DNA of 64,000 nucleotides from Clostridia bacterium (lineage in GTDB: Bacteria; Bacillota; Clostridia; Oscillospirales; CAG-272). The number at the start of each line of letters is the position of its first letter. Positions within the stretch are counted from its first letter, which is position 1. Below are positions 1-9,672 of the stretch, piece by piece. Below the pieces are notes generated by a model, which was given only the letters and a program-made list of their open reading frames with translations, had not been told where the DNA came from and did not search any database. The stretch is taken from NCBI GenBank assembly GCA_017935065.1, contig JAGBIF010000046.1, positions 86,220 to 150,219 of the forward strand, in the 5' to 3' direction. Made by a program: the position numbers and the translations under genes.

Positions 1-1
1 G

Positions 2-2566
2 CCTATTGCGGTATTCAAGCCAAGCGGCACGTCCTACACCTACACGCTTTATGATGCGTGGCTTGCGGGCGCAAACGCGGCAATAGGTACTAACGGTGCG
101 GTAATATACTTAAGAGGCGACGTACAGACGCTCTCAGACGCTGCGCCCTCTGCCGCAAATGTCAAGGGCACTGTTGCGGTAGACCTTAACGGTCACACGC
201 TCACCAAGGGTGGAAATAAGTATATATTTGACAGCTACTTCGGCAACACGAGCGTGTTTTACGCGCACATCAAGTTCAAGAACGGTACTCTCGTCAAGGC
301 GGAAAGCGCAAACTGGGCAGGCTTCTTCTGTCTCAACTACGGTACAGGCAACAAGGCTCTCGCTACCGTAGATTACACCTTTGATAATGTAACCTTTATT
401 AACAAAAAGACCGACACCCTGCTCTTCTCGGGCTTTGAAAATGCCTTTAACACCGCAACTACCGTCGGTACTAAGACCACTGCAATCTTCAACAACTGTA
501 CAATTGAGGCAAACGGTGCTACCGTGTTTGAGCTTCTCTGCACATCTGCTACCGATAGCAATAAGAGTGACTACGATATTATTGTAAACGGAGGCCGCTT
601 TATATCGGCTACGGCTATTACCGCATCTAATCTCTATAATAAGAACGCTGACGATACCGTAAAATTCGGTATGTATGACGGTAAATATACCGAGCTGCTT
701 CTGCCCTCGGGCGTTGCCTATCCCGCGCACACGGCGGTATTTGAGGCTTTCGGCGGCAGTGAGCTTACCTGGCTTTACAAGAGTGATGAGGACGGCAGCA
801 AGGTTTACTCTCTTGCGCCCTCGCTTGTAACGACATACGGCAAAATTCCCGCAAGATACGATGCGGCGACCTATCCCTTCGCGGTGTTTGAAAACGGCTC
901 CTTCCTCGGCGCGTACACCAAGTGGACCGACAATAACGATTCCGATGGCAAATCGAGCGCGTTTGAGTGCGTGAAGAGCGCTATGTTCGGAAAGCCCGCG
1001 ACCGACGCGAACGAGACAGCGACCGTACTCTTAAGGCGCAATTTCGTATCGACAGTAGGCACCTACGACGGTAAGAACAACAACTTCAGCCAGCTTGGCG
1101 GCACTATGGTGCTTGACCTCGGAGGCTTCTCATTCGCCACCGACACTCAGCCTATCTTCAACGCTCAGGCAAAGGCATCGTCAAATCTTATTCACGATAC
1201 GAGGGTTATAGTCAAGAACGGTACTATGCTCGTAGGGGGTGCGCCTATAATCAGGCTCTCACAGGTAAATGCCGACAGCTACAATGCGGAAAAGACCTTC
1301 TACTTTACCTTTGATAATGTTAACTTCGGCTTCGTGCAGGGCGCTACCGAAAAGAATGTCATCAGCGGCTCGCTTGACGCAAGCGGTGCTAAGGTCGGCG
1401 TTAACTCTGAGATAACGCTAAACGATTGCGATATTGATATGCTGACGAACGCACCCGATGCCGTGAGAATAGCATCCGTTAAGGAGGTTAACGAGCTCGT
1501 TGACGTAAGGATAATTATCTCGGGCGGTACCATTAAGGCGGGCAAGCTCGATAACGCGGCGCTCGGCTACTTCGGCACGGGCGACAGCCTCACCTTCTCA
1601 AAATCCGAGAGTGAGGGCTACCCACTGCTCACGCTTCCCGCAGGCACGGTGCCTACCGCAAAAATCAACGGCGGCACGCTCACCTTTGTGAGAAGGTCGG
1701 CAGACGATGCTACGGTATTTACGCTTGTTTCCTCGGCTATTGCCGAGTTCAAGCCTGCTACCAGCATCACGCTTGAGGCAAGTCTCGTGCTTAACGTCTA
1801 TATCCCCGAAAATACGGCGCTTACCGAGTTTACACTCGACGGCACTACCTATAAGGCAGAGGACCTCGCTATAGAGGACGGAAAATATCTCGTCAGGGTA
1901 GTCCTTGACGCGAAGTCGTCGGGCAGAGAAATTCCTCTTACGGTAACATTCGGTGACGAGGCGAGCGCAACCTACACGCTCTCTGTTCTTAAGTACGCCG
2001 AGAAGCTTCTCGCAAGCTCGACCTCGACTGCCGAAAGGGCTCTCGTCTGCGATATGCTCGCGTATGTAAAGAGCGCCTACGCCTACTTCGGCACCGAGGG
2101 CGCTGAGGAAATCGCGAGTGCGATTGACGCCCTTATAGGCGATGGCGCAACCGAATTTGAGAAGATAAGCGATACAAGCGGCAACATGGCAGTCGGCGCG
2201 GGTGTGAACGGCGTAACCTTCATCCTTGATGCCGAGCCGAAGATCCGCTTCTACTTCGCACAGGGCACCGACCTTACGAATTACAGCTTCAAAATAGGCG
2301 GTGTTGCACAGGAATACACCGAGACTGCCGAAACCATCGGTGAAAGCACCTTCGTTTGCGCGGACATCTCGCTCTTTGCCTACAAGATGATAGGCACAGT
2401 TGAGGTCTATAACGGAAGCACCAAGCTCGGTAGCTTCCACATAAACGACTACTACGACTTCGCCCTCACACAGAACAACTCGGCTCTCATCGAGGTTGTC
2501 GAGAGGTTCTATATGTACTGCAAGAGCGCAAAGGCGTACAGGGACGAGGTAATTGCAGGACAGTAA
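2..2566 (+). CDS. Large surface/secreted beta-helix-type protein, 5' end outside the window
   Basis: The reading frame is open from base 2, so the true start lies upstream. About 854 residues are visible. The sequence is built of short strands with recurring DLNGHTL / DLGGFSF, VKNGT and FDNV(T/N)F signatures, typical of right-handed parallel beta-helix surface proteins. Two modules of about 280 residues appear to be tandem duplicates: each starts near an AVF motif, then a DL-G strand, then an FDNV strand, then an N(N/D)C strand. The last 300 residues form a different domain containing SITLEASLVLNVYIP, followed by a helical segment (YAEKLL, MLAYVKSAYAYFG). A very similar module (SSITLGSELVYNIYVP) lies in the large GH95 protein at the right edge. 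No enzyme motif is recognised; an adhesin or carbohydrate-binding surface role is inferred. Confidence 0.7.
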   Translation, partial: PIAVFKPSGTSYTYTLYDAWLAGANAAIGTNGAVIYLRGDVQTLSDAAPSAANVKGTVAVDLNGHTLTKGGNKYIFDSYFGNTSVFYAHIKFKNGTLVKAESANWAGFFCLNYGTGNKALATVDYTFDNVTFINKKTDTLLFSGFENAFNTATTVGTKTTAIFNNCTIEANGATVFELLCTSATDSNKSDYDIIVNGGRFISATAITASNLYNKNADDTVKFGMYDGKYTELLLPSGVAYPAHTAVFEAFGGSELTWLYKSDEDGSKVYSLAPSLVTTYGKIPARYDAATYPFAVFENGSFLGAYTKWTDNNDSDGKSSAFECVKSAMFGKPATDANETATVLLRRNFVSTVGTYDGKNNNFSQLGGTMVLDLGGFSFATDTQPIFNAQAKASSNLIHDTRVIVKNGTMLVGGAPIIRLSQVNADSYNAEKTFYFTFDNVNFGFVQGATEKNVISGSLDASGAKVGVNSEITLNDCDIDMLTNAPDAVRIASVKEVNELVDVRIIISGGTIKAGKLDNAALGYFGTGDSLTFSKSESEGYPLLTLPAGTVPTAKINGGTLTFVRRSADDATVFTLVSSAIAEFKPATSITLEASLVLNVYIPENTALTEFTLDGTTYKAEDLAIEDGKYLVRVVLDAKSSGREIPLTVTFGDEASATYTLSVLKYAEKLLASSTSTAERALVCDMLAYVKSAYAYFGTEGAEEIASAIDALIGDGATEFEKISDTSGNMAVGAGVNGVTFILDAEPKIRFYFAQGTDLTNYSFKIGGVAQEYTETAETIGESTFVCADISLFAYKMIGTVEVYNGSTKLGSFHINDYYDFALTQNNSALIEVVERFYMYCKSAKAYRDEVIAGQ

Positions 2567-2581
2567 AGGAATACGAATTAT

Positions 2582-2616
2582 GTGGGGCGGCTTTTTGAAG
2601 CCAAAAAGCCCCCCAC
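2582..2616. other. GC-rich stem-loop downstream of the surface protein gene
   Basis: GTGGGG, a bulged C and GGCTTTTT pair with AAAAAGCC and CCCCAC around a GAAGCC loop, giving a 14-bp stem. No clean T-run follows, so it is not a standard terminator. It may be a dispersed REP-like element or a 3'-end mRNA structure. A 64-codon frame runs through it but is Pro/Lys-rich, overlaps the preceding gene and lacks a convincing ribosome binding site. Confidence 0.5.
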
Positions 2617-2743
2617 GCCCCCCGAAAAAGCAATTATTTGGGAATGTATTTCAAGGGTTGGTAATACCAACTGTGAGCAAATGCGAGAAATATAACTTGC
2701 CACAAGACAAATATAACTGCAAAGTCTATGAAAGGATAAAAAT

Positions 2744-2866
2744 ATGAAAATTTACGAAAATCCTACTATTGACATCGAAATGCTAACCTCACTTGACATA
2801 ATCCGCACGTCCGACGTGGGAACCGAGCTTCCCCCGCAGGATGAAACTGACGTCAACTGGAATTGA
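2744..2866 (+). CDS. Short peptide (40 aa) of a Y-x2-P / DII-x-TSD family
   Basis: A 40-codon gene with AAAGGA seven bases before the ATG, ending ten codons after a PPQDE segment. The N-terminal part reads MKIYENPTIDIEML and is followed by DIIRTSD and an acidic tail. It aligns without gaps to the 37-residue peptide at 12047: Tyr, Pro, the hydrophobic alternation, D-(I/V)-I-x-T-S-D and an acidic tail are shared. Function is unknown. The conserved leader-like half and variable polar tail would suit a processed or modified peptide, but no modification enzyme is adjacent here. It lies just downstream of a surface protein gene and just before a terminator hairpin. Confidence 0.6.
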   Translation: MKIYENPTIDIEMLTSLDIIRTSDVGTELPPQDETDVNWN

Positions 2867-2894
2867 TGGCTTGAGTTAATATAGGTTAAAAAAA

Positions 2895-2940
2895 CAGCAC
2901 ACACGCATAGGATAAGCCTTGCGTGTGTGCTGCTTATTTT
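2895..2940. terminator. Bidirectional terminator between convergent genes
   Basis: The 13-bp inverted repeat CAGCACACACGCA / TGCGTGTGTGCTG (2895-2907 with 2920-2932) has CTTATTTT on its right and a run of seven A on its left. It can therefore stop the short peptide transcript on the plus strand and addA on the minus strand. Confidence 0.85.
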
Positions 2941-2977
2941 GCAAGCATTGATAAATTTGCTTATGCGAAGCGCCGTG

Positions 2978-5900
2978 TTATAAATACAGTGCTTCGCCGT
3001 AGGCGAGAGAGTAGATGCCGACTGTCTTTGGGGATTTGCCAAACATCCTCGTTACCGCCTCGCTGTAATATGTGAGCTGCTCGCGGTGCCTCTCGATAAG
3101 CACCTGCTTGCCCTCACTGTCGCTGACTACGGGTGTGCCGTCGGCTTTTTTTCTTGGGCGCCTGTCGGTTTTGTAGTCGATTATATGAAGCTCGCCCGCC
3201 TCATCCTTATAGACACAGTCAATGACACCCTGGACGAGTATTGCCTCGTCACGCAGCGCCTCGCGCCTTGCGGTGTTTTCGGGGCTCACAAAGTGTGATG
3301 CCGAGAGCAGTACGTTGAAGCGCTGTTCCCTGAAAAGCCCCTCTCTTGCGTGTGCGCTAAGCATATTCGCAAAAAGCTCGGAGCGCGCAAAGGTCTCTAC
3401 CTCGCGTACATTGACTTTATCGGCATCGTCCTTGCTTAGGAAGCCAAGCTCGGTCAGCCTTTGAAGCTCATTTGCAACACCTGCCGCCATCAGCTTTTCG
3501 GGATTAAAGAACTGCATAAAGAGGTGCGTTGCCGTACCGCGCGCGGCGGCATCGTATTCCTCTGTGTCTTGCATAAATTTCGGGATGGGCTCTCTTCCTT
3601 CCTTATCGTTTTCTGCTTCACCTGCTGCTTTTGCAGACCTGCTCTCGCCGCCGCTTTTGCTTTTTTTGGACAGCTCATCGACCGACTGCGCGTAGCCGTC
3701 TTCGTCGAGTATTCTCGGTGTCAGCACCGATACGGAAAGCTTCTCGGGTATTCCGAGCTTTTTCTCGCTGTGATACTTGTATTTAAACCGCCTCTCAAGC
3801 GCCTCTGCCGAGCCGTCGGTGCTCTGCCCGTCGGAGTGTGAGGCCGCTGCCGTAAGGGACTTCGCGCTTGCGTCGGAGCTGCCGTTTATGCTTTTAATAA
3901 GCTCGGTTACCTCTTTTCTTGAGTGCGTGATATATTTTACCGTCTTATCCGCATCCTTCGTACATTCGCGACAGAAAAGAAGCATATCAAGCACGCTGTA
4001 AAAGCTTTTGAGAATATATCTTGATTTGAAGCTTACCGACTTTTTGATATCGTTTTCCTTCGCCCTCACATCCCTTACCGAGCCGTAAATATACAGTCTT
4101 TCTCTGGCGCGTGTGAGCGTTACGTACAGTACACGCAGCTCTTCCTCGTACTCGCGCTCGCTCTGGTAAAGACGGACGATGTCCTCACTGGAGTCCTCAA
4201 GCGAGGCAAGACCGCTGTCATCAAGAATTCCAAAGCCGATGCCGAAATCATTGGCAAGCGCCACGTGCACCGCCGCCCCTCTGGGGTTTGCGCCTATAGG
4301 CTTTCCTGCCTCGGGCATAAACACAACGGGGAATTCAAGTCCCTTTGACGAGTGCGCGGTGATGAGGGTGACCTTCGTGCGCTTTTCCACCTCGCCCGAA
4401 TCCGAGGACTTGAAGGTCTCGCCCTCTTCAAAGAGCTTATTCACGTAGCAGATAAAGCTGTAAAGTCCGCGGAAGGAGCTTGCCTCAAAGCTGCGCGCAT
4501 GCTCGTGAAGCAGACGAAGGTTATCGCGCCCGCCCGCGCCCGCAATCGCAAGAAGCCCCGTTTCCTTATAAAGGAGCGAAAGAAAGGCATCGATAGACAT
4601 TCCGCGCGAGAGGTCTCGGTATCTATATAAATCCTCTATAAGCCTTCTGCCCTTTTCAAATTCGCTATGAGACGCGTTGTATCTCACGACGGCATCGTAA
4701 AGAGCTTCCCCGCGTACGGCACCCTTTTTAATCGCGGCAAGCTCATCAAAGCTGAAAGAGAACAGAGGTGATACCATTACCGCGCAAAGATAGACGTCAA
4801 ATCTCGGGTTATTTATTGCGTTGAGCAGTGAGAAGGTAAGAAGCACCTCTTTGTTTTTGAAGAAATCCGACTTATCCTTTATCTCGTACTCTATTCCGCG
4901 CCTCTTCAGCGCGTCGACGTAGCGGTGCAGGTTGGTCTTAGTGCGGAAGATAATGGCGATATCTCCCGCCGTAATCTCTTTACCGTTCGCCAGAAGCTCA
5001 TTCGGGTTGTTTATGAGACTTGCGATTTTGTCAACCGCAAGCGCCGCCATAGCCTCGGACTTTTCAAGCTCATCTTCCTCAATCGCATTTCCAAGCGAGC
5101 GTGCCTCGGTATCCTGATCTTCCTTCTCTGCCCCGACATCATCGGCGTTCGCCCGTGCCTCGTCCATCATATCGACAACGTGAATCTCGGGAATGTGTCC
5201 TCTCGGGAACTCACCCTTGTCGGCATCGTATTTTTTCGCAAAGCAGAGGCGGTCGCCGACAGAGTAGGCAATGCTCTGCCCAAGCTCTGCGAAGATTATG
5301 TCAAATACGCTGTTGACGTAGTTGATAACAGGCTCGTCACAGCGGAAGTTGCCCGACATAAACAGTGTTGCGCAATCGGTATAGGGGGCATCCCTTTTTA
5401 GCTCGGGGAAGGAGGCCTTCTTCGTTTTAAAGAAGTCGGGCTTTGCCGAGCGGAAACCGTAAATGCTCTGCTTGATATCGCCTACCATAAAGCAGTTGTC
5501 GGGGCGCGAGATCGCCTCGAATATTTCACCCTGAAGGGCGTTTACGTCCTGATACTCGTCGATATATACATCGCTGTATTTTTCCTGAAGAGCTCTGGCA
5601 AACTCGGTAGGCTTGCCATCCTTGCCGATTACCGCCTGATATGCATATCTTTCGGCATCGCGGAATTCAACTATGTTGCGATATCTCTTGTCTGCCATAA
5701 AGGCTTTATCAAATTCCTTTAAGAATTTATATATAATCTGTCCGTTTTTGTAAATTATACCGTACAAAACGGCGATATTATCCTCGGAATTGAAAAAGTA
5801 TTTTGAGGCGAGAGATTTATTTTTTGCGAATATATCTTTCTTGAAATGTTCGCGCCACTTTTTGATTTCCTCGTACAGATCGCTTTTACAGCTTGCGATT

Positions 5901-6802
5901 GAGTCAAATTTCGTGCTCTGAAGCTTATCGTAAAGCTCGCCGTAGGTCCTGCAGGCCTTGATTTTTGTAAGGATATCAATGTCCGAGTCAAGCGTAGCTA
6001 TTGTATCTTCACATTCACCCTCGGCTGCCAGCTGTGCCTTATAGTATTCGTGCTTCGCTATGACAAAATCAATATACTCAAAAAGATGCTCGCGAATGAG
6101 CTTGAACTGCTCGGTTGCGCTGAAGCCCCCCGCGCCTAGCTTGTACTTATCAAGAAGGTCACAGAGCGTATCAAGCCCGCGCTTTTCATTGGAGAGCTTG
6201 TCATAGAGATAGAGGAACACGTCCGACAGGTCCTCGTCGCTCCTTACGGGAACAAGTCCGTCTGCGAGCCTTTCAAATTCCTCTCTCGAGCATACCTCGG
6301 GGAGCTCGTCCGCCAGAGCCGCGCCTATCATCGCGTCAATAAGATTTTTTGCGATAAGCGCCGCCTCGACAGGGTCGGCTATGCGGTAGGTAGGGGAAAG
6401 CCCTACGTCTTCCGCGCACTGACGGAGTATCTCGTTGCAGAAGGAGTTTATGGTGACTATCTTTGCATCCTTCACGCGAAGATACTGCTCTTCAAGCGAC
6501 CTTGCCAGCGCCCTCGCGCTCTCATCGCAAAGTCCGAGGTGTGCCTGCTGCTCGGCGGCGTCTCTTATCGCGTTCGTTATTTTCCTCTTAAGGTCCGAAA
6601 CCGCCGCGTTTGTGAAGGTGACGATAAGCATTTTGCCAAGGTCCTTGGGATTGTCCCTGTCAAGAATAGACTGTATTATCCTCTCTGCAAGCGTTGCCGT
6701 CTTTCCCGAGCCTGCCGCGGCAGATACGAGCAGGGTGCGGTCGCGCGTGTCTATGGCGAGACGCTGCTGCTCGCTGAACTCAATTTTTTTCTTTTTATCC
6801 AT
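2978..6802 (-). CDS. addA: ATP-dependent helicase/nuclease subunit AddA
   Basis: At 1274 residues this is full length for AddA, the helicase-nuclease of the AddAB complex that processes double-strand ends for recombination. It has a UvrD-type N-terminus with Walker A SAAAGSGKT (27-35), a DEYQD Walker B box near 413, helicase motif TLTRARERLY, and a C-terminal RecB-type nuclease with GTATH, QGVID, IIDYKTD (about 1205) and EQLTYYSEA. It lies 20 bp downstream of truB on the same strand and is probably co-transcribed with it. In many Firmicutes addB directly precedes addA; no addB is present here, so the partner must be elsewhere or replaced. AddA carries no iron-sulfur cysteines, which belong to AddB. 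Confidence 0.95.
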   Translation of the reverse strand: MDKKKKIEFSEQQRLAIDTRDRTLLVSAAAGSGKTATLAERIIQSILDRDNPKDLGKMLIVTFTNAAVSDLKRKITNAIRDAAEQQAHLGLCDESARALARSLEEQYLRVKDAKIVTINSFCNEILRQCAEDVGLSPTYRIADPVEAALIAKNLIDAMIGAALADELPEVCSREEFERLADGLVPVRSDEDLSDVFLYLYDKLSNEKRGLDTLCDLLDKYKLGAGGFSATEQFKLIREHLFEYIDFVIAKHEYYKAQLAAEGECEDTIATLDSDIDILTKIKACRTYGELYDKLQSTKFDSIASCKSDLYEEIKKWREHFKKDIFAKNKSLASKYFFNSEDNIAVLYGIIYKNGQIIYKFLKEFDKAFMADKRYRNIVEFRDAERYAYQAVIGKDGKPTEFARALQEKYSDVYIDEYQDVNALQGEIFEAISRPDNCFMVGDIKQSIYGFRSAKPDFFKTKKASFPELKRDAPYTDCATLFMSGNFRCDEPVINYVNSVFDIIFAELGQSIAYSVGDRLCFAKKYDADKGEFPRGHIPEIHVVDMMDEARANADDVGAEKEDQDTEARSLGNAIEEDELEKSEAMAALAVDKIASLINNPNELLANGKEITAGDIAIIFRTKTNLHRYVDALKRRGIEYEIKDKSDFFKNKEVLLTFSLLNAINNPRFDVYLCAVMVSPLFSFSFDELAAIKKGAVRGEALYDAVVRYNASHSEFEKGRRLIEDLYRYRDLSRGMSIDAFLSLLYKETGLLAIAGAGGRDNLRLLHEHARSFEASSFRGLYSFICYVNKLFEEGETFKSSDSGEVEKRTKVTLITAHSSKGLEFPVVFMPEAGKPIGANPRGAAVHVALANDFGIGFGILDDSGLASLEDSSEDIVRLYQSEREYEEELRVLYVTLTRARERLYIYGSVRDVRAKENDIKKSVSFKSRYILKSFYSVLDMLLFCRECTKDADKTVKYITHSRKEVTELIKSINGSSDASAKSLTAAASHSDGQSTDGSAEALERRFKYKYHSEKKLGIPEKLSVSVLTPRILDEDGYAQSVDELSKKSKSGGESRSAKAAGEAENDKEGREPIPKFMQDTEEYDAAARGTATHLFMQFFNPEKLMAAGVANELQRLTELGFLSKDDADKVNVREVETFARSELFANMLSAHAREGLFREQRFNVLLSASHFVSPENTARREALRDEAILVQGVIDCVYKDEAGELHIIDYKTDRRPRKKADGTPVVSDSEGKQVLIERHREQLTYYSEAVTRMFGKSPKTVGIYSLAYGEALYL

Positions 6803-6822
6803 ATTTACAGGTGTCCTCTGCT

Positions 6823-7719
6823 TTATATCAAAAATTGCTTCGTGGGCTTTATCACAGGCTCTCCGTCAAGCTCTCTGCACTCACCGATTGCGAAAAATTC
6901 GCCCGCGCGGTAGAGCCTTACCTTTGTGCCGAGGTCAAGCCTAATTCCTATTTTGCGAAGATATATCGGGCATCCCGAGGACGCAAGCCTTGCAAAAAAG
7001 TCAGGGAGGGTAACCTTGGCATAATCCTCGAATACACGCTCGGTTGGGAGGATTGCCCCCGCGCGCTCGTCGGGTGTCATTGCCTCAAGCTCATCCAGCG
7101 TGTAGGCATCCTCAAGCGTGAAGATGCTTGCCCTCGTGCGAAGAAGCGCGCTCATAATTCCGCCGACACCGAGAGCCTCGCCTATGTCGTGGCAAAGCGT
7201 GCGGATATAGGTGCCCTTCTGACAGTGAACGTCAAGCGAGTAGTTTTTTTCGTCAATTCGTGTGACCTCTATTGAATGTACCGTGATTTCCCGAGCCTCG
7301 CGCTCGACCGTCACGCCTGCTCTTGCAAGGTCGCAGAGCTTTTTTCCGCCCATCTTTATTGCCGAGTACATAGGAGGCGTTTGCTTTATTTTTCCAACGA
7401 AGGCACCGATAACCCTGCGCACCTCGTCCTCATCGGGAATATCGCCCGCGTGAGTGTAAAGCACGGTGCCCGTCGCATCCTCGGTGTCGGTCTTAAGCCC
7501 CAGGGTAAGGGTTGCTCTGTAATACTTGTCCGAGGTGAGCATATAGTCACTCGCCTTTACCGCCCTGCCGAGAAGAACGGGAAGCACACCCGTCGCCATA
7601 GGGTCAAGAGTTCCCGTATGGCCTGCCTTCTTCTCACCGAAAAGATGCTTTACCCGACTTACAACTGCCTGCGAGGTGAGGTCCTTCGGCTTGTTTATAA
7701 CGATAATTCCTGATTGCAT
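6823..7719 (-). CDS. truB: tRNA pseudouridine(55) synthase TruB
   Basis: 298 residues, the usual TruB length. It makes pseudouridine 55 in the T-psi-C loop of tRNAs. The N-terminus reads GIIVINKPKDLTS, and the catalytic Asp is in GHTGTLDPMATG at about residue 40. Further family blocks are KYYRA, QTPPMYSAIK and GTYIRTLCHDIG. The C-terminus carries a small PUA-like extension. It is transcribed from the promoter at 7758-7786 and followed after 20 bp by addA. Confidence 0.96.
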   Translation of the reverse strand: MQSGIIVINKPKDLTSQAVVSRVKHLFGEKKAGHTGTLDPMATGVLPVLLGRAVKASDYMLTSDKYYRATLTLGLKTDTEDATGTVLYTHAGDIPDEDEVRRVIGAFVGKIKQTPPMYSAIKMGGKKLCDLARAGVTVEREAREITVHSIEVTRIDEKNYSLDVHCQKGTYIRTLCHDIGEALGVGGIMSALLRTRASIFTLEDAYTLDELEAMTPDERAGAILPTERVFEDYAKVTLPDFFARLASSGCPIYLRKIGIRLDLGTKVRLYRAGEFFAIGECRELDGEPVIKPTKQFLI

Positions 7720-7757
7720 AGGGCAGATGCCGCCTTCCTTAAAATATTTTCTGTTTT

Positions 7758-7786
7758 ATTTTACCATAGCTTTTGCGAAAATTCAA
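7758..7786 (-). promoter_or_regulatory. Promoter of truB-addA
   Basis: On the minus strand, TTGAAT and TAAAAT are separated by 17 bp, with TGG just ahead of the -10. It lies about 40 bp upstream of the truB start. Confidence 0.6.
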
Positions 7787-7794
7787 GAAAAGAC

Positions 7795-7823
7795 TTGTCA
7801 AAAATAAAAATATATAGTAAAAT
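7795..7823 (+). promoter_or_regulatory. Promoter of the ACT-domain gene and UPF0210 gene
   Basis: TTGTCA (7795-7800) and TAAAAT (7818-7823) are spaced by 17 bp, divergent from the truB promoter. Confidence 0.6.
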
Positions 7824-7876
7824 AGAGCAAAGCGAAAACGCGCTTTTGAAAAGCAGCTTTGAAATGGAGAAAAATT

Positions 7877-8146
7877 ATGAGAGCAGTTATAACCGTAACG
7901 GGTAAGGACAAGGTCGGAATTATCGCGCTTGCGAGCGCGGAGTGCGCAAAGGCGGGCGCAAATATCATTGACATAAGCCAGAGCGTGCTTCGTGAATATT
8001 TCGCGATGATCATGCTCGTTGAGCTTGACGGGCTTGTTGGCGACTTCAAGAGCTTTGCCGATACGATGAGCAAGGTCGGTATGGAAAACGGTGTCGATAT
8101 CCGCGTTATGCACGAGGACATCTTCAATACTATGCACAGAATATAA
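7877..8146 (+). CDS. ACT domain-containing protein, UPF0237 family
   Basis: 89 residues forming one ACT domain, starting MRAVITVTGKDKVGIIA. The ATG at 7877 is chosen because GGAGA lies just before it and the family begins exactly there; an in-frame ATG 18 bp upstream would add six unrelated residues. ACT domains bind small ligands, often amino acids. In Firmicutes this protein is typically encoded directly upstream of a UPF0210 protein, as here (15-bp gap), suggesting the pair works together. The exact ligand is unknown. Confidence 0.92.
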   Translation: MRAVITVTGKDKVGIIALASAECAKAGANIIDISQSVLREYFAMIMLVELDGLVGDFKSFADTMSKVGMENGVDIRVMHEDIFNTMHRI

Positions 8147-8161
8147 TTTCGGGGGTGCGTG

Positions 8162-9520
8162 ATGCTTAATACTCAGGACATTCTTGAAACTATAAGAATG
8201 ATAAGAGAGGAAAACCTTGATATAAGAACGGTTACTATGGGTATTTCCCTCTTTGACTGTATCAGCGACGATATAACGAGGCTTGAGGAGAAGATCTATA
8301 ATAAGATTACCGCCTCGGCAAAAAGGCTCGTGTCGGTGTGTGAGGAGCTTGAGGCGACCTACGGTATTCCCATTGTAAACAAGAGAATAAGCGTAACACC
8401 GATCTCCTATATCGGTGCGGGGCTCTCACCCGACGGCTTCGTGCGGCTTGCAAAAACGCTTGAGCGTGCCGCCTCGGCGCTTGGCGTAAACTTTATCGGC
8501 GGCTTCTCTGCGCACGTGCAGAAGGGCGAGATAATAGGCGCGCACAACCTTATCGAGGCAATACCCGAGGCGCTCTCGGTCACCGAGCACGTTTGCTCGT
8601 CGGTAAACGTTGCTACCACCAAGGCGGGCATAAATATGGACGCGGTAAGGAAGATGGGCGAGATAATAAAGAAGACCGCCTTCATCACCAAGGACAGGGA
8701 TTCTATCGGCTGTGCCAAGCTTGTCGTGTTTGCAAACATTCCCGAGGACAACCCCTTTATGGCGGGCGCCGTGCACGGAATAGGCGAGCCTGATACCGTA
8801 ATCAACGTCGGTGTCAGCGGTCCTGGTGTCGTTGCCGCCGCTATCAAGGAGGTAGGGCACTGTGACTTCTCGGCTCTTGCCGAGACTGTAAAGAAGATAG
8901 CCTTCAAGATTACGAGAGTGGGACAGCTTATCGCGGCAGAGGCATCGCAGAGGCTCGGAGTGCCCTACGGCATTGTTGACCTCTCGCTTGCCCCCACACC
9001 TGCCGCGGGAGATTCGGTCGCGGAGATACTTGAGAATATGGGACTTGAGATGGCGGGAACTCACGGCACCACCGCCGCGCTTGCGCTTCTTAACGATGCG
9101 GTTAAGAAGGGCGGAGTTATGGCGACCAACCACGTCGGAGGCCTTTCGGGCGCGTTTATCCCCGTCTCTGAGGACAGAGGTATGATTGCCGCCGCCGAGG
9201 CAGGCGTGCTTACCATAGAGAAGCTTGAGGCGATGACCGCCGTATGCTCGGTAGGACTTGATATGTTTGCGGTCCCCGGGGACACCTCGGCGGCGACCAT
9301 ATCGGGCATTATTGCCGACGAGATATCTATCGGTGTGGTAAATAACAAGACCACCGCGGTAAGAGTTATTCCCGTATGGGGCAAGGGCGTCGGTGAGTCC
9401 GCGGAGTTCGGCGGACTTCTCGGCTATGCGCCTATAATGCCCGTCAAGGGCGAGTCCTGCGAGGAGTTTATCTCGCGCGGCGGAAGAATACCCGCACCTA
9501 TACACTCGCTGAGAAACTGA
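8162..9520 (+). CDS. UPF0210 / DUF711 family protein (PFL-like fold)
   Basis: 452 residues, family-typical length. It starts [14 protein letters not shown] and contains the glycine-rich blocks [20 protein letters not shown] and [16 protein letters not shown]. The ATG at 8162 follows GGGGGTG; an overlapping GTG three bases earlier is less likely. The family resembles pyruvate formate-lyase in fold but lacks an established activity. It is partnered with the upstream ACT-domain protein, which may act as its regulatory subunit (inference). A strong terminator follows. Confidence 0.93.
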   Translation: MLNTQDILETIRMIREENLDIRTVTMGISLFDCISDDITRLEEKIYNKITASAKRLVSVCEELEATYGIPIVNKRISVTPISYIGAGLSPDGFVRLAKTLERAASALGVNFIGGFSAHVQKGEIIGAHNLIEAIPEALSVTEHVCSSVNVATTKAGINMDAVRKMGEIIKKTAFITKDRDSIGCAKLVVFANIPEDNPFMAGAVHGIGEPDTVINVGVSGPGVVAAAIKEVGHCDFSALAETVKKIAFKITRVGQLIAAEASQRLGVPYGIVDLSLAPTPAAGDSVAEILENMGLEMAGTHGTTAALALLNDAVKKGGVMATNHVGGLSGAFIPVSEDRGMIAAAEAGVLTIEKLEAMTAVCSVGLDMFAVPGDTSAATISGIIADEISIGVVNNKTTAVRVIPVWGKGVGESAEFGGLLGYAPIMPVKGESCEEFISRGGRIPAPIHSLRN

Positions 9521-9553
9521 TGCTTATTTAAAGATACCGATAATAATACGAGG

Positions 9554-9582
9554 CCGTCCGACAGTCGGACGGTCTTTTTTCT
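9554..9582 (+). terminator. Intrinsic terminator after the UPF0210 gene
   Basis: CCGTCCGA (9554-9561) pairs with TCGGACGG (9565-9572), followed by TCTTTTTTCTTTT. Confidence 0.9.
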
Positions 9583-9638
9583 TTTATTTGCCGTTAAGTC
9601 CATCTTTGTTTACAAAACCGCGTTATTTTCTCGCAAAA

Positions 9639-9672
9639 TGCGACAGGACGCGCCACCTCTCTTTGATATAAT
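9639..9672 (+). promoter_or_regulatory. Candidate Spo0A-controlled promoter of spoIIE
   Basis: TATAAT lies at 9667-9672. A -35-like GCGACA (9640-9645) sits 21 bp upstream, overlapping TGCGACA (9639-9645), which differs from the Spo0A box TTCGACA by one base. The unusually long spacing recalls the Spo0A-activated spoIIE and spoIIG promoters of Bacillus subtilis (known). Assigning Spo0A control here is inference. Confidence 0.45.

Noticed and set aside
1598-2440. 280-codon minus-strand frame
   Set aside because: Antisense of the surface protein C-terminal domain, which is conserved in the right-edge protein and therefore the real coding strand.
2553-2747. 64-codon plus-strand frame after the surface protein gene
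   Set aside because: It overlaps the preceding gene, runs through a stem-loop, is Pro/Lys-rich and lacks a ribosome binding site; the peptide gene at 2744 is the better candidate.
8426-9505. 359-codon minus-strand frame
   Set aside because: It is the antisense shadow of the well-supported UPF0210 gene and has Arg/Gly/Tyr-rich noise composition.
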